Below, piece by piece: positions 6,511 through 12,483 of a stretch of DNA of 13,137 bases (position 1 is the stretch's first letter; each line of letters starts with the position of its first letter). Origin of the DNA: CAZTYW01 sp964617695 (GTDB lineage: Bacteria; Chloroflexota; Dehalococcoidia; UBA2247; RBG-13-53-26); assembly GCA_964617695.1 (NCBI GenBank), contig CAZTYW010000058.1:1-13137 (forward strand), in the 5' to 3' direction. The notes under the pieces are model-generated. The model searched no databases and had not been told where the DNA came from. It saw nothing but the letters and a program-made list of their open reading frames with translations. Position numbers and translations under genes: made by a program.

Positions 6511-7620
6511 ATGGCAGATCCGAGAGTAGACAAGCTGGCCAGCGTGCTGGTCGACTATTCGGTGGCGGTGCGCCCGGGCGACCGGGTGCTGATTGACGGC
6601 ATCACCCTGGCTGAGCCGCTGCTGAAGGCGGTCTACGTCAGGGTGCTGCAGGCGGGGGGCCACCCGCTGATGCGGGTGGCCCTGTCAGGCACGGAGGAGT
6701 TGCTGTATCGCTATGCTTCGGAGGAGCAGCTACGGCACGTGCCGGAGCCGGTCAAGCTGGCCATGGAGACGTACGACGTGCGCATCGCCATCGGAGGGGC
6801 GGAGAATACCAGGGCCCTGACTAACGTTGACCCGGCCAAAATGGTGATCAGCCAGCAGGCGCGCACCGGGTTGATGAAGACTTTTATGCGGCGGTCGGCT
6901 GCCGGCGAGCTTCGCTGGGTGGTGACGTCTTTCCCCACCAACGCCTACGCCCAGGACGCCGAGATGAGCCTGAGCGAATACGAGGACTTCCTGTACGGTG
7001 CGTGCCTGCCGGACGTGGACGACCCGGTGGGCTACTGGCGCCGCTTCTCATCCTGGCAGCAGAGGATCGTAGACTGGCTCAGGGGCAAGGAGCAGGTGCA
7101 CGTCACTGGTCCAGACACCGATCTCTACCTCAGCGTCGCCGGGCGTGTCTTTGAGAACTGCGACGGCCGCTACAATATGCCCGACGGCGAGGTCTTCACC
7201 GGCCCGGTGGAGGACAGCGTTGAAGGCCACGTCTATTTCTCCTACCCGGCCATCTACGGTGGGCGGGAGGTGACCGGGGTGAGACTGTGGTTCGAGCGAG
7301 GCCGGGTGGTCAAGGCCAGTGCCGGGAAGAACGAGGACTTCCTGCTCAAGACCCTGGATACCGACGAAGGCTCACGCCGCGTCGGAGAGTTTGCCATCGG
7401 CACCAACGAGGGCATCACCCGCTTCACCCGGCAGATACTGTTGGACGAGAAGATCAACGGCAGCTTCCACTTGGCCCTCGGGGCGGGCTATCCCGAGACA
7501 GGCAGCCAGAACGAGTCCGCGGTCCACTGGGACATGATCTGCGACCTGCGCCGCGGCGGTCAGGTACGCGTGGACGGCCAGTTGCTCTACCGGGACGGGC
7601 GGTTTGTCATCGACCTGTGA
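6511..7620 (+). CDS. M29 family metalloaminopeptidase (aminopeptidase T-like)
   Basis: A 369-residue protein of peptidase family M29 (PF02073; AmpT/AmpS type, usually about 370-410). The N-terminal half has the usual opening, DKLASVLVDYSVAVRPGDRVLI (7-28) and FPTNAYAQDAEMS (141-153). The C-terminal half carries the metal site: NMPDGEVFTGP (222-232, E227), VGEFAIGTNEGI (291-302, E293), FHLALGAGYPE (319-329, H320) and VHWDMICD (338-345, H339, D341). These correspond to the five ligands of the two-metal centre known in AmpT and AmpS. The enzyme removes N-terminal residues from short peptides in the cytoplasm and works as a dimer. The start is supported by GGGAGAGAGG shortly before the ATG. It ends nine bases from the convergent matrixin gene. 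It has no signal peptide. Confidence 0.93.
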   Translation: MADPRVDKLASVLVDYSVAVRPGDRVLIDGITLAEPLLKAVYVRVLQAGGHPLMRVALSGTEELLYRYASEEQLRHVPEPVKLAMETYDVRIAIGGAENTRALTNVDPAKMVISQQARTGLMKTFMRRSAAGELRWVVTSFPTNAYAQDAEMSLSEYEDFLYGACLPDVDDPVGYWRRFSSWQQRIVDWLRGKEQVHVTGPDTDLYLSVAGRVFENCDGRYNMPDGEVFTGPVEDSVEGHVYFSYPAIYGGREVTGVRLWFERGRVVKASAGKNEDFLLKTLDTDEGSRRVGEFAIGTNEGITRFTRQILLDEKINGSFHLALGAGYPETGSQNESAVHWDMICDLRRGGQVRVDGQLLYRDGRFVIDL

Positions 7621-7629
7621 GGTGAGGCC

Positions 7630-9492
7630 CTACGCCGGCGGTCCCAGGAGGTCGGCCTGCGTCCACCCCAGAGTCATCCGCCCGGCGTGCGGGCCGGCCG
7701 CCGACTTGTCCACAAAGATCAGGAAGTCGAGTTCGTCCGTGCCGCAGACAGCCAGCCCGTTGGGCAACTCAGCTTGCTGGTGAGGGTCATACTGCACCCC
7801 GTCTGTCACCGTGCTTCCCAGCCTGGCACCGAAGCGCACGTTCCAGCCTGGGTTCTCGGGCGGGCCGGAGAAGCCGAAGCCCATGTCGTCCTGCAGCACG
7901 GTGATTCTGACGTCGGTGTTGCCGGTGTTGCGGACGGTGGCCGGGTTCGGGTGCGGCGCAGCGCCGGTGGGAGAGTCGAAGACGGTGTCGCCCGGGACCC
8001 ACTTGTCTGCCTGCACTACCACTGTGCCGTACTCAAGGCTATTGAAGTCGATCTCTATGCCGCCCACCGGCAGGTAGCCGAAACGGTTGTCGAGGTGAGT
8101 CCCGTTCTGGCTGGCCCAGACGTTGCCGCTGTCACACGCATCGGCGTGCACCACGTACTGCCCCGCCGGTTCATGGCATGACAGGGCTGACTCTACCATG
8201 TAGACCTCAGCCGTGCACTTGTTCAGTTCATTCAGGATCGACGCCTCGTCGTAGCCATTCTGGCATGTAACCAGGCCCGCATCGCAGGCGGCCAGAAATG
8301 CTGGAATGCCCTCGGACTTGTCCACCTTCTCCAGCATGAGCTGGTAGCCTGACGGGATGGAGGCGATCAGGTCGCCGGAATAGTACACGTCCACACTCAC
8401 CTGGCTCACTGTGGCCACACCCTCCGGGTCGGTGACCACCGCCCAGTACTGGACCGGCTTCACGCCTTCGAACTCCAGTGGCGGCAGGAACTGGGCCCCG
8501 GGTGTCTGGTGAAGCGGGTCGCCGTCCTCCAGGTAGCCCGTGGTGTCCTGCTCCCACTTGCCCGTGATTACCGGTGGCACGGTCGGGCCCTCCTCGACGC
8601 GGACCATGGTGCGAATGATGGTGGGCATCCTGAAGGGTATCATGTAAAGGTCCCGTGCCCCGTGAATGGAGTCCCCGTCTATGGTCTGCCTGACGCCGCG
8701 GGCGGGTGGGGGGCCGGGCTCCTGCTGGTAGTACATGATGTCGTCCGGGTCGTCCTGCTCGTCCAGTCCGACGACGTGGCCGATCTCGTGGAGAGCCACC
8801 GAGAAGAAGTAGTACTGGTTTGCAGCGGTGGCGTTGGCCAGGGCGCCGAAGTACCATGTCTCCGCCACGGCTGTTCGGGCATCGTCGGGGTTGCTGTCAA
8901 ACGTCACCGTCACCGGTCGCGCATAGGGGTCTGTTTCTCCGAGAGGCGGGTCCTGTGCTGGAGAGGTGTTGGTCAGGTCCATCCACCGTATCACGATTTC
9001 TGCCGCCTCCCCTGTCCGGGCTTCGGTGAAAGCCAGGCCGACAACGTGATCAGCCTGGTCGGAGCCGATGCTGTCCCACATGCGGAAGGCTTCCCTCACC
9101 CTGGTCCTGACTGCAGCAGTTACGTTGGCGGCGAAGCTATAGCGGGGGATGTGGTCTCTGCCGCCGCCAAGCCACAGCCACTCGTTGATGAAGCCGTGTC
9201 CCACTTCAAACACGGCATCATCATCAACGCGGAATGTGCGGCAGTCCCAGCATGCGTAGGCCGAGTAGGGTTGCGGTGACGGAATGGCCGAGCCCGCCGC
9301 AGGATGGAAATCACATGTGTCCCGGTGGTTGTGGCAGGTGTCCCCGTTCGGGGTGCCGTCCAGCTCCCAGTGTATGGTGTCCTTGTCGTGCACGTGAGCT
9401 GGATCGTGCGTCGGTATTGCAGACGCTGGCATTGGCTGGAGCGCCAGAAACAGCACCACCGCCAGGATCAAGCAGATCTTGAGACTCTTCAT
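7630..9492 (-). CDS. Secreted matrixin-type (M10-like) metalloprotease with altered third zinc ligand
   Basis: A 620-residue protein. Residues 1-25 are a signal peptide with an Ala-Ser-Ala cleavage site. The catalytic part (about 80-285) has a metzincin zinc motif, LHEIGHVVGLDEQ (234-246; H235, E236 and H239), and a Met-turn, DIMYY (M253). Aligned on GL and on DP..IMY with usual matrixins, the third ligand position (245), normally His, is Glu; Asp precedes it. The codon is GAG, so this is not a simple translation error. Upstream Cys/His-rich residues 53-63 and CWDC (81-84) may form disulfides or bind metal. Residues about 290-620 are β-strand-like, ending in a domain with LEYGTVVVQADKWVPGDTVF (487-506) and PATVRNTGNTDVRI (517-530), as in many secreted adhesin-like proteins. 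No anchor or sorting signal is seen, so it is probably released. Activity with Glu at 245 is uncertain. Confidence 0.82.
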   Translation of the reverse strand: MKSLKICLILAVVLFLALQPMPASAIPTHDPAHVHDKDTIHWELDGTPNGDTCHNHRDTCDFHPAAGSAIPSPQPYSAYACWDCRTFRVDDDAVFEVGHGFINEWLWLGGGRDHIPRYSFAANVTAAVRTRVREAFRMWDSIGSDQADHVVGLAFTEARTGEAAEIVIRWMDLTNTSPAQDPPLGETDPYARPVTVTFDSNPDDARTAVAETWYFGALANATAANQYYFFSVALHEIGHVVGLDEQDDPDDIMYYQQEPGPPPARGVRQTIDGDSIHGARDLYMIPFRMPTIIRTMVRVEEGPTVPPVITGKWEQDTTGYLEDGDPLHQTPGAQFLPPLEFEGVKPVQYWAVVTDPEGVATVSQVSVDVYYSGDLIASIPSGYQLMLEKVDKSEGIPAFLAACDAGLVTCQNGYDEASILNELNKCTAEVYMVESALSCHEPAGQYVVHADACDSGNVWASQNGTHLDNRFGYLPVGGIEIDFNSLEYGTVVVQADKWVPGDTVFDSPTGAAPHPNPATVRNTGNTDVRITVLQDDMGFGFSGPPENPGWNVRFGARLGSTVTDGVQYDPHQQAELPNGLAVCGTDELDFLIFVDKSAAGPHAGRMTLGWTQADLLGPPA

Positions 9493-9551
9493 TGTGGGGC
9501 CATCCTCGGAGCTTCCAGTGAAGCGGTCCGTCGAGTCCGCCCTCTGCGGCT

Positions 9552-9595
9552 ACACTAGCACAAAGGGTGTTAAGAATGGGGTAAGACCGGTTAAG
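9552..9595 (-). promoter_or_regulatory. Pho-box-like triple direct repeat and -10 before the matrixin gene
   Basis: On the minus strand the hexamers CTTAAC (9595-9590), CTTACC (9585-9580) and CTTAAC (9574-9569) repeat every 10-11 bases, one helical turn apart. Eleven bases after the last one is TGCTAGTGT, an extended -10-like element with TAGTGT at 9557-9552. This is the geometry of sites bound by tandem OmpR/PhoB-type response regulators, which replace the -35 contact. It points at the matrixin gene, 60 bases further on. The regulator gene is not in the window. Confidence 0.5.
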
Positions 9596-9649
9596 GAGAA
9601 GGCTCAGAACGGTCGCGTTTTGACGAGAAGACGACTGTTCGTGGGTGGC

Positions 9650-9688
9650 TGAGTCCGCCTGGCTGGAGCTGCGCCGGTGCAGGACTCA
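9650..9688 (-). terminator. Imperfect hairpin downstream of the methyltransferase gene
   Basis: TGAGTCC (9650-9656) and GGACTCA (9682-9688) are exact complements, with inner GGC and GCC able to extend the structure. It lies 26 bases past the methyltransferase stop, where a terminator would be expected. No T-run follows directly, so it could be Rho-assisted or simply a 3'-end structure. Confidence 0.35.
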
Positions 9689-9713
9689 CAGCACGGTCGG
9701 CTGGCCCGATGTG

Positions 9714-10340
9714 TCAGGCCCTGGTGGCCTTTATCACCGCTATGGTACCCTTCAGAAAGTGCCGTCTTTTGTCCTGGCGTAGGCCGTTGGCTCTGAGTAG
9801 TTCGTCCAGTCCTCCCTGCTGGAGGTAGCGTTTGAAGCAAACAAGATTCCCCCTGCCCGCAATACGCTCCACGATTCTGATCAGCACTGAGCACACATTC
9901 CGCGGCAGAGGCGCCTCGAAATCTATGAAGACCAGGGTGCCCTGTCTCCTGGTCACTCTCTTCATCTCGGCGATGATGGCCTGTCCGGCTGGCCTGTCGT
10001 TTTCGTGAAGCCCGAGCGAGATCGAGACGCAGTCGAGAAGCCCGTCCCTGAAAGGCAGGTTGTGCGCCTGCGCCCTCAAGAATGAGACGTTCTCCAGGCG
10101 CCTTCTCCGCCTGTTCTTCTCGGCGATTGCCAGCATGCCCGGATCGTGGTCTATGCCGATGGCGGTGGTCTGGCTGCGGGCATAGCCAAGCACCTGCTCT
10201 CCTGTGCCGCAGCACACGTCCAGCACCCTGTCCCCCGGCTTCATTACGGAGAAGTCGGGGGTGCAGTCCCTCATGCGCCGCAGTATGGGATCGATCACCC
10301 TGGAGTAGTTGAACAAGAGCACGGCATTGAAGCCTATCAC
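9714..10340 (-). CDS. Class I SAM-dependent methyltransferase (UbiE-like fold)
   Basis: A 208-residue Rossmann-fold methyltransferase. Motif I is VLDVCCGTGEQ (39-49), the acidic end of strand two is GIDHDPGML (62-70), motif II/III is RAQAHNLPFRDGLLDCVSISLGLHE (89-113), and GTLVFIDFEAP (134-144) follows. The arrangement resembles UbiE/MenG and other Methyltransf_11 proteins, but the substrate cannot be read. The C-terminal half has basic patches (RRHFLKG). The start is uncertain: the frame opens with GTG at 10340 and there is only a weak ribosome site. The family usually has a few more residues before FNYSRVIDPI, and the frame stays open upstream without a good ATG. It is a single gene with no obvious operon partner. 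Cytoplasmic. Confidence 0.8.
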   Translation of the reverse strand: MIGFNAVLLFNYSRVIDPILRRMRDCTPDFSVMKPGDRVLDVCCGTGEQVLGYARSQTTAIGIDHDPGMLAIAEKNRRRRRLENVSFLRAQAHNLPFRDGLLDCVSISLGLHENDRPAGQAIIAEMKRVTRRQGTLVFIDFEAPLPRNVCSVLIRIVERIAGRGNLVCFKRYLQQGGLDELLRANGLRQDKRRHFLKGTIAVIKATRA

Positions 10341-10544
10341 ATATCCCTGTGCCGGGCAAAAGCGGGCATGCGGGCACGCAGCCCCAGGATCACAGATGCG
10401 ATTGGCCTGGCTGGCTGCCGCAACCCAACAGCCGGCGAATCACGGCCAACTGTGCTGGTACCCTTCCGCCTTGGCGGGCGCCAACCGCCTTCTTGATGCT
10501 GCCCTGGCGCAGGGGCAGTGCAACCTTCAAGTCCCCGACTGCTT

Positions 10545-10621
10545 CTCTCCCTCCTCCTGGGGGGGGAGAGCAAGAGGAGCGGGATTTCACCCTCACCCGG
10601 CCTCTCCCGTCGAGGGAGAGG
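10545..10621. repeat. Two tandem CTCTCCC/GGGAGAG hairpins
   Basis: Hairpin one pairs CTCTCCC (10545-10551) with GGGAGAG (10564-10570) across a C/T- and G-rich loop. Hairpin two pairs CCTCTCCC (10601-10608) with GGGAGAGG (10614-10621) around GTCGA and is preceded by CCCTCACCC. This looks like the common dispersed 'CCCTCACCC...CTCTCCC...GGGAGAGGG' intergenic repeat type seen in many GC-rich genomes. That identification is from memory; copy number in this genome cannot be seen from one window. Confidence 0.5.
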
Positions 10622-10644
10622 GGAGTCTCATCAGCGCAACGCGC

Positions 10645-10668
10645 GGGTGAGTTACCTCGACGAAAAGG
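10645..10668 (+). repeat. GGGTGAGTTA direct repeat, left copy
   Basis: GGGTGAGTTA followed after four bases by GACG and AAAAGG. A matching copy at 11846-11869 reads GGGTGAGTTA, three bases, GACG, GAAACGG in the same orientation. The first ten bases are identical. The two copies flank the EVE gene at a distance of about 1.2 kb. Confidence 0.4.
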
Positions 10669-10768
10669 AGCCTCTTTCTTGCCCGGCTCTGGTTGAGCGC
10701 TAGGGACTTGATATCGGGCCAGAGCGGTCGGCTCAGGACCGGTAAAGCTCGCTTCCCTTCTGATGGTT

Positions 10769-10804
10769 CACCCACAAGCTACCGCTTGTGGCCGCCACCC
10801 GGCC
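10769..10804 (+). repeat. Left copy of inverted repeat bracketing the EVE gene
   Basis: The copy reads CACCCACAAGC, TACC, GCTTGTGG, CCGCCACCCGGCC. It forms its own eight-base hairpin (10772-10779 with 10784-10791, tetraloop TACC). The minus strand of 11807-11850 carries the same order of blocks: CACCCACAAGC, loop, GCTTGTGG, a GC step, CACCCGG. The two copies thus form an imperfect inverted repeat around about 1.0 kb of DNA that contains a single gene. Confidence 0.5.
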
Positions 10805-10825
10805 ACTGAATGAACAGACGCTATC

Positions 10826-10842
10826 ATAACACAGTGCGTTAT
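10826..10842. promoter_or_regulatory. 17-base palindrome upstream of the EVE promoter
   Basis: ATAACACAGTGCGTTAT is a dyad with arms ATAAC and GTTAT and inner CA/TG, one mismatched pair, centred about 50 bases before the -10 of the EVE gene. Its position suits an upstream regulator site. No cognate regulator is identified. Confidence 0.35.
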
Positions 10843-10880
10843 TCTAAATCATGCCAAGGCTGGCTCCTTCGCGCTTGACG

Positions 10881-10889
10881 TGCTATAAT
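10881..10889 (+). promoter_or_regulatory. Extended -10 promoter of the EVE gene
   Basis: TGCTATAAT matches the extended -10 consensus TGnTATAAT exactly. The -35 region (around 10860-10866, CTGGCTC) is poor, which is usual for extended -10 promoters. Transcription would start near 10896, so the in-frame ATG at 10888 lies inside the -10 and cannot be the start. The leader to the ATG at 10936 is about 40 bases. Confidence 0.6.
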
Positions 10890-10935
10890 GTCGCAGGGGA
10901 TTTTGTCTCGGTCACGGAGCAAGTGGCACATTCGA

Positions 10936-11799
10936 ATGACATACTGGGTTGACGTCTTTACCCTGAAGACATTTCGAGAGTTCAGGCGGGCTGGGGAGAG
11001 GGTCACCGGCTTCACCGAACGCCGATGGAAAAGCGTGCAACGCATCCGCAAGGGCGATACTCTCATCTGTTACGTGAGGGGCAAGTCCTGCTGGATTGGT
11101 GCCCTGGAGGTTGTGTCGGACGCGTTCCGGGATAGCAGCCCAATTTGGGAAGACGCGCTCTATCCGTGTCGGGTCGGAGTCAAGCCGATCATCATATTGG
11201 AACCTGAAAAAGCTATCGCCGCGAGGGATGTGCTTCCCAGCATGAAATTGTTGAGCCGCATGCGGAACCCGAAACGGTGGGGTATGGCCTTCAGGACATC
11301 GCCCGTAAGGCTGGCCGCAGAGGATGGTGACCTTCTAATGCGAGAGCTGCGAAAAGCCTTGGGTATGAAGGTCACGAAGACAGGCGAGATACGCGAGCGC
11401 ACTGACCAACGGTATCATGATCAAGTAAAGCAGATGCTGTTTGAGCTAGGACGCATGGAGGGACGTGTCAGCGAGAAAGAATACCGAATCAATGGCGAGC
11501 GCATCGATGTCGCTTGGAAGAGGATCGAACTGGGGGCTCCGTACGCCGTGTTTGAGGTCCAGATAGGTGGCAACTTCTACGAAGCTCTCGCCAAGCTTAA
11601 ACATGCTTGGGACAAATGGAACAGTCGTCCCTTCTTGGTGACCACAGACCAATTCAAGGGTAGAGCCCTAGAGTGGATACGAGGCTCGTTCCACGAGATA
11701 CAGAGAGAACTAAGGGTGGTGGATTGCGATAAGGTCGTCGCGTTGTATGAGGCCGTAAAGAGGGCGGGGAGCTTGAAGGAAGAACTCGGTATCAGCTGA
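10936..11799 (+). CDS. EVE-domain protein with C-terminal PD-(D/E)XK nuclease-like domain; candidate modified-DNA restriction gene
   Basis: A 287-residue two-domain protein. Residues 1-137 are an EVE/PUA-like domain: MTYWVDVFTLKTFREF at the start, GFTERRWKSVQRIRKGDTLICYVRG (25-49), WIGALEVV (53-60) and a closing FRTSPVRLA block (119-127). EVE domains flip and read modified bases in DNA or RNA. Residues about 155-265 resemble a nuclease-like fold: a helix with RYHDQVKQMLFELG (159-172), a strand RIDVAW (189-194, D191), then VFEVQIGGNFYEALAKLKHA (205-224, E207, Q209). The D-X15-E-x-Q spacing suits PD-(D/E)XK, but Q replaces the usual Lys. The start is chosen because this EVE subfamily begins at this Met; the GGAG 16 bases upstream is poorly placed. 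Sampled lines have 47-52% GC against 65% in the aminopeptidase, suggesting transfer. Restriction or defence is inference. Confidence 0.75.
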   Translation: MTYWVDVFTLKTFREFRRAGERVTGFTERRWKSVQRIRKGDTLICYVRGKSCWIGALEVVSDAFRDSSPIWEDALYPCRVGVKPIIILEPEKAIAARDVLPSMKLLSRMRNPKRWGMAFRTSPVRLAAEDGDLLMRELRKALGMKVTKTGEIRERTDQRYHDQVKQMLFELGRMEGRVSEKEYRINGERIDVAWKRIELGAPYAVFEVQIGGNFYEALAKLKHAWDKWNSRPFLVTTDQFKGRALEWIRGSFHEIQRELRVVDCDKVVALYEAVKRAGSLKEELGIS

Positions 11800-11806
11800 G
11801 CGCGGA

Positions 11807-11850
11807 GCCCGGGTGCCGCCCACAAGCCGTTCTTTTGCGGCTTGTGGGTG
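11807..11850 (-). repeat. Right copy of inverted repeat bracketing the EVE gene
   Basis: The minus strand carries the same blocks as 10769-10804: CACCCACAAGC, a longer loop, GCTTGTGG, then GGCACCCGGGC. The main difference is the larger hairpin, 11-base arms here against 8 on the left. Together with the left copy it encloses the EVE gene, with only eight bases between the stop and this repeat. I found no clear target-site duplication outside the pair. Confidence 0.5.
11819..11848 (+). terminator. Hairpin terminator after the EVE gene
   Basis: CCCACAAGCCG (11819-11829) and CGGCTTGTGGG (11838-11848) are perfect 11-base arms with loop TTCTTTTG, 19 bases after the stop. No long T-run follows (GTGAGTTAATTG), so termination may be partial or bidirectional. 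The same bases form part of the inverted repeat bracketing the gene. Confidence 0.55.
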
Positions 11851-11970
11851 AGTTAATTGACGGAAACGGGTGTCTGACTTCGCTTGCTCCTACCCAACCT
11901 CTCGCACTTGTTTTTTCAACGGCCACGGGTATCGACCCCTCGCCCTTTGGTTGACCAGGAACGGGCAGGC

Positions 11971-11999
11971 TGGACAGCAGCACCGGCACGCGGTATACT
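11971..11999 (+). promoter_or_regulatory. arsR promoter
   Basis: TGGACA (11971-11976), exactly 17 bases, then TATACT (11994-11999): five of six matches in each hexamer to the housekeeping consensus. Transcription would start near 12006, immediately before the operator at 12011-12032, so a bound repressor would block initiation or early elongation. Confidence 0.65.
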
Positions 12000-12010
12000 G
12001 TTAGCAGATT

Positions 12011-12032
12011 ATATGCGCATGTCTGCATATAG
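12011..12032 (+). promoter_or_regulatory. ArsR operator, copy 1
   Basis: ATATGCG, seven bases (CATGTCT), GCATATAG. The core ATATGC and GCATAT are exact inverted halves. It sits just downstream of the arsR -10. The second copy with the same spacing is at 12444-12465, before the permease gene. Dyads of this size near the start site are typical of ArsR/SmtB dimers. Confidence 0.65.
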
Positions 12033-12046
12033 CCTGGAGGATGTGG

Positions 12047-12403
12047 ATGCGTGACCTGGTCAAAGCCATGAAAGCCCTGTCCGACGAGACAAGGCTCAGA
12101 ATATTGAACCTGCTCCTTGAAAGGGAGTGCTGCGTCTGCGAGGTGATGCAGGCGCTGGACATCTCCCAGACCAGGGCCTCCCGCAACCTGAGCGCCCTGT
12201 ACGATGCCGGCTTCCTCAAGCTGCGGAAGAACGGCCTGTGGTCGCTCTACTCCATCGACCGTGAGGGCATGAAGGAGTACTTCGGCATTATGGTCGACGC
12301 AGTCCATAAGGCGCTCAAGGACAATCAGTCGGCAGCCCTCGACAGAGAGCGGCTGAAGAAGGCGGAGCGGGTGGGTCCCGGCTGCGTACGCACGGCGGCG
12401 TGA
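12047..12403 (+). CDS. arsR: ArsR/SmtB family repressor with Cys-Val-Cys sensor motif
   Basis: A 118-residue winged-helix regulator of the ArsR/SmtB family. The order is usual: KAMKALSDETRLRILNLLLERE (7-27), then CCVCEVMQAL (28-37), the recognition helix region SQTRASRNLSALYDAGFLKLRKNGLW (40-65), and the wing LYSIDREG (67-74). The motif ECCVCE, with C29 and C31, corresponds to the ELCVCDL site that binds As(III) or Sb(III) in classical ArsR; C28 and C113 are extra thiols. Metal binding should release DNA. The start at 12047 is preferred to the in-frame ATG at 12041 because GGAGG (12036-12040) abuts the earlier ATG but is six bases from the later one. Autoregulation is likely from the operator at 12011-12032. 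It is followed by a weak terminator and the ArsP-type permease gene. Confidence 0.9.
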   Translation: MRDLVKAMKALSDETRLRILNLLLERECCVCEVMQALDISQTRASRNLSALYDAGFLKLRKNGLWSLYSIDREGMKEYFGIMVDAVHKALKDNQSAALDRERLKKAERVGPGCVRTAA

Positions 12404-12409
12404 AGTGAG

Positions 12410-12435
12410 AAAGGGGTCCCGGGTCTCTTTTTTTT
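12410..12435 (+). terminator. Weak intrinsic terminator or attenuator between arsR and the permease gene
   Basis: AAAGGGGT (12410-12417) can pair with GTCTCTTT (12423-12430) in RNA, using several G-U pairs, around a five-base loop, and is followed by more T (12431-12435). The eight-base T-run spans 12428-12435. It lies six bases after the arsR stop. The weak stem suggests partial termination, so some transcripts would continue into the permease. Confidence 0.5.
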
Positions 12436-12443
12436 CGCCAGTT

Positions 12444-12465
12444 ATATGCGTTAGTGCGCATTTAG
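12444..12465 (+). promoter_or_regulatory. ArsR operator, copy 2, before the permease gene
   Basis: ATATGCG, seven bases (TTAGTGC), GCATTTAG: the same half-sites and spacing as copy 1, with one changed base in the right half. Near half-site complementarity extends to GCGCAT. It lies 18 bases before the permease ATG. I see no convincing -35/-10 pair around it, so it may act on a weak promoter or as a roadblock to read-through from arsR. Confidence 0.6.
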
Positions 12466-12483
12466 GCAACGAACCTTAACAGC

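Larger units (their letters stand above)
10341..10880. other. Long intergenic region with repeat hairpins, no gene
   Basis: This stretch of about 540 bases carries no supportable gene; the open frames in it are Pro/Arg/Ser-rich with no family pattern. It holds tandem G/C hairpins (10545-10570 and 10601-10621), a GGGTGAGTTA repeat (10645-10668), an inverted pair GCTCTGG/CCAGAGC (10686-10692, 10719-10725), and the left copy of the repeat that brackets the EVE gene (10769-10804). It also has a 17-base palindrome at 10826-10842. The density of repeats suggests a site of past insertions. Confidence 0.55.

Noticed and set aside
8509..9279. Long + strand open frame opposite the matrixin gene
   Set aside because: It is antisense to the zinc-motif region and has no ribosome site or recognisable domain.
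9604..10377. Long minus-strand open frame overlapping the methyltransferase
   Set aside because: Its translation is Arg/Gly/Ala-rich with no family pattern, whereas the other frame holds clear SAM-binding motifs; it is a shadow.
10741..10880. A target-site duplication around the EVE cassette
   Set aside because: The bases just outside the two inverted repeats (ending GATGGTT on the left and starting AGTTAATT on the right) do not match well enough to call one.
10888..10935. An in-frame ATG at 10888 that would lengthen the EVE protein by 16 residues
   Set aside because: The ATG overlaps the extended -10 element, so it would not be in the transcript; the family starts at the Met encoded at 10936.
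12041..12046. Earlier ATG for arsR
   Set aside because: The ribosome site GGAGG abuts it with no spacer, while the ATG at 12047 has a six-base spacing.
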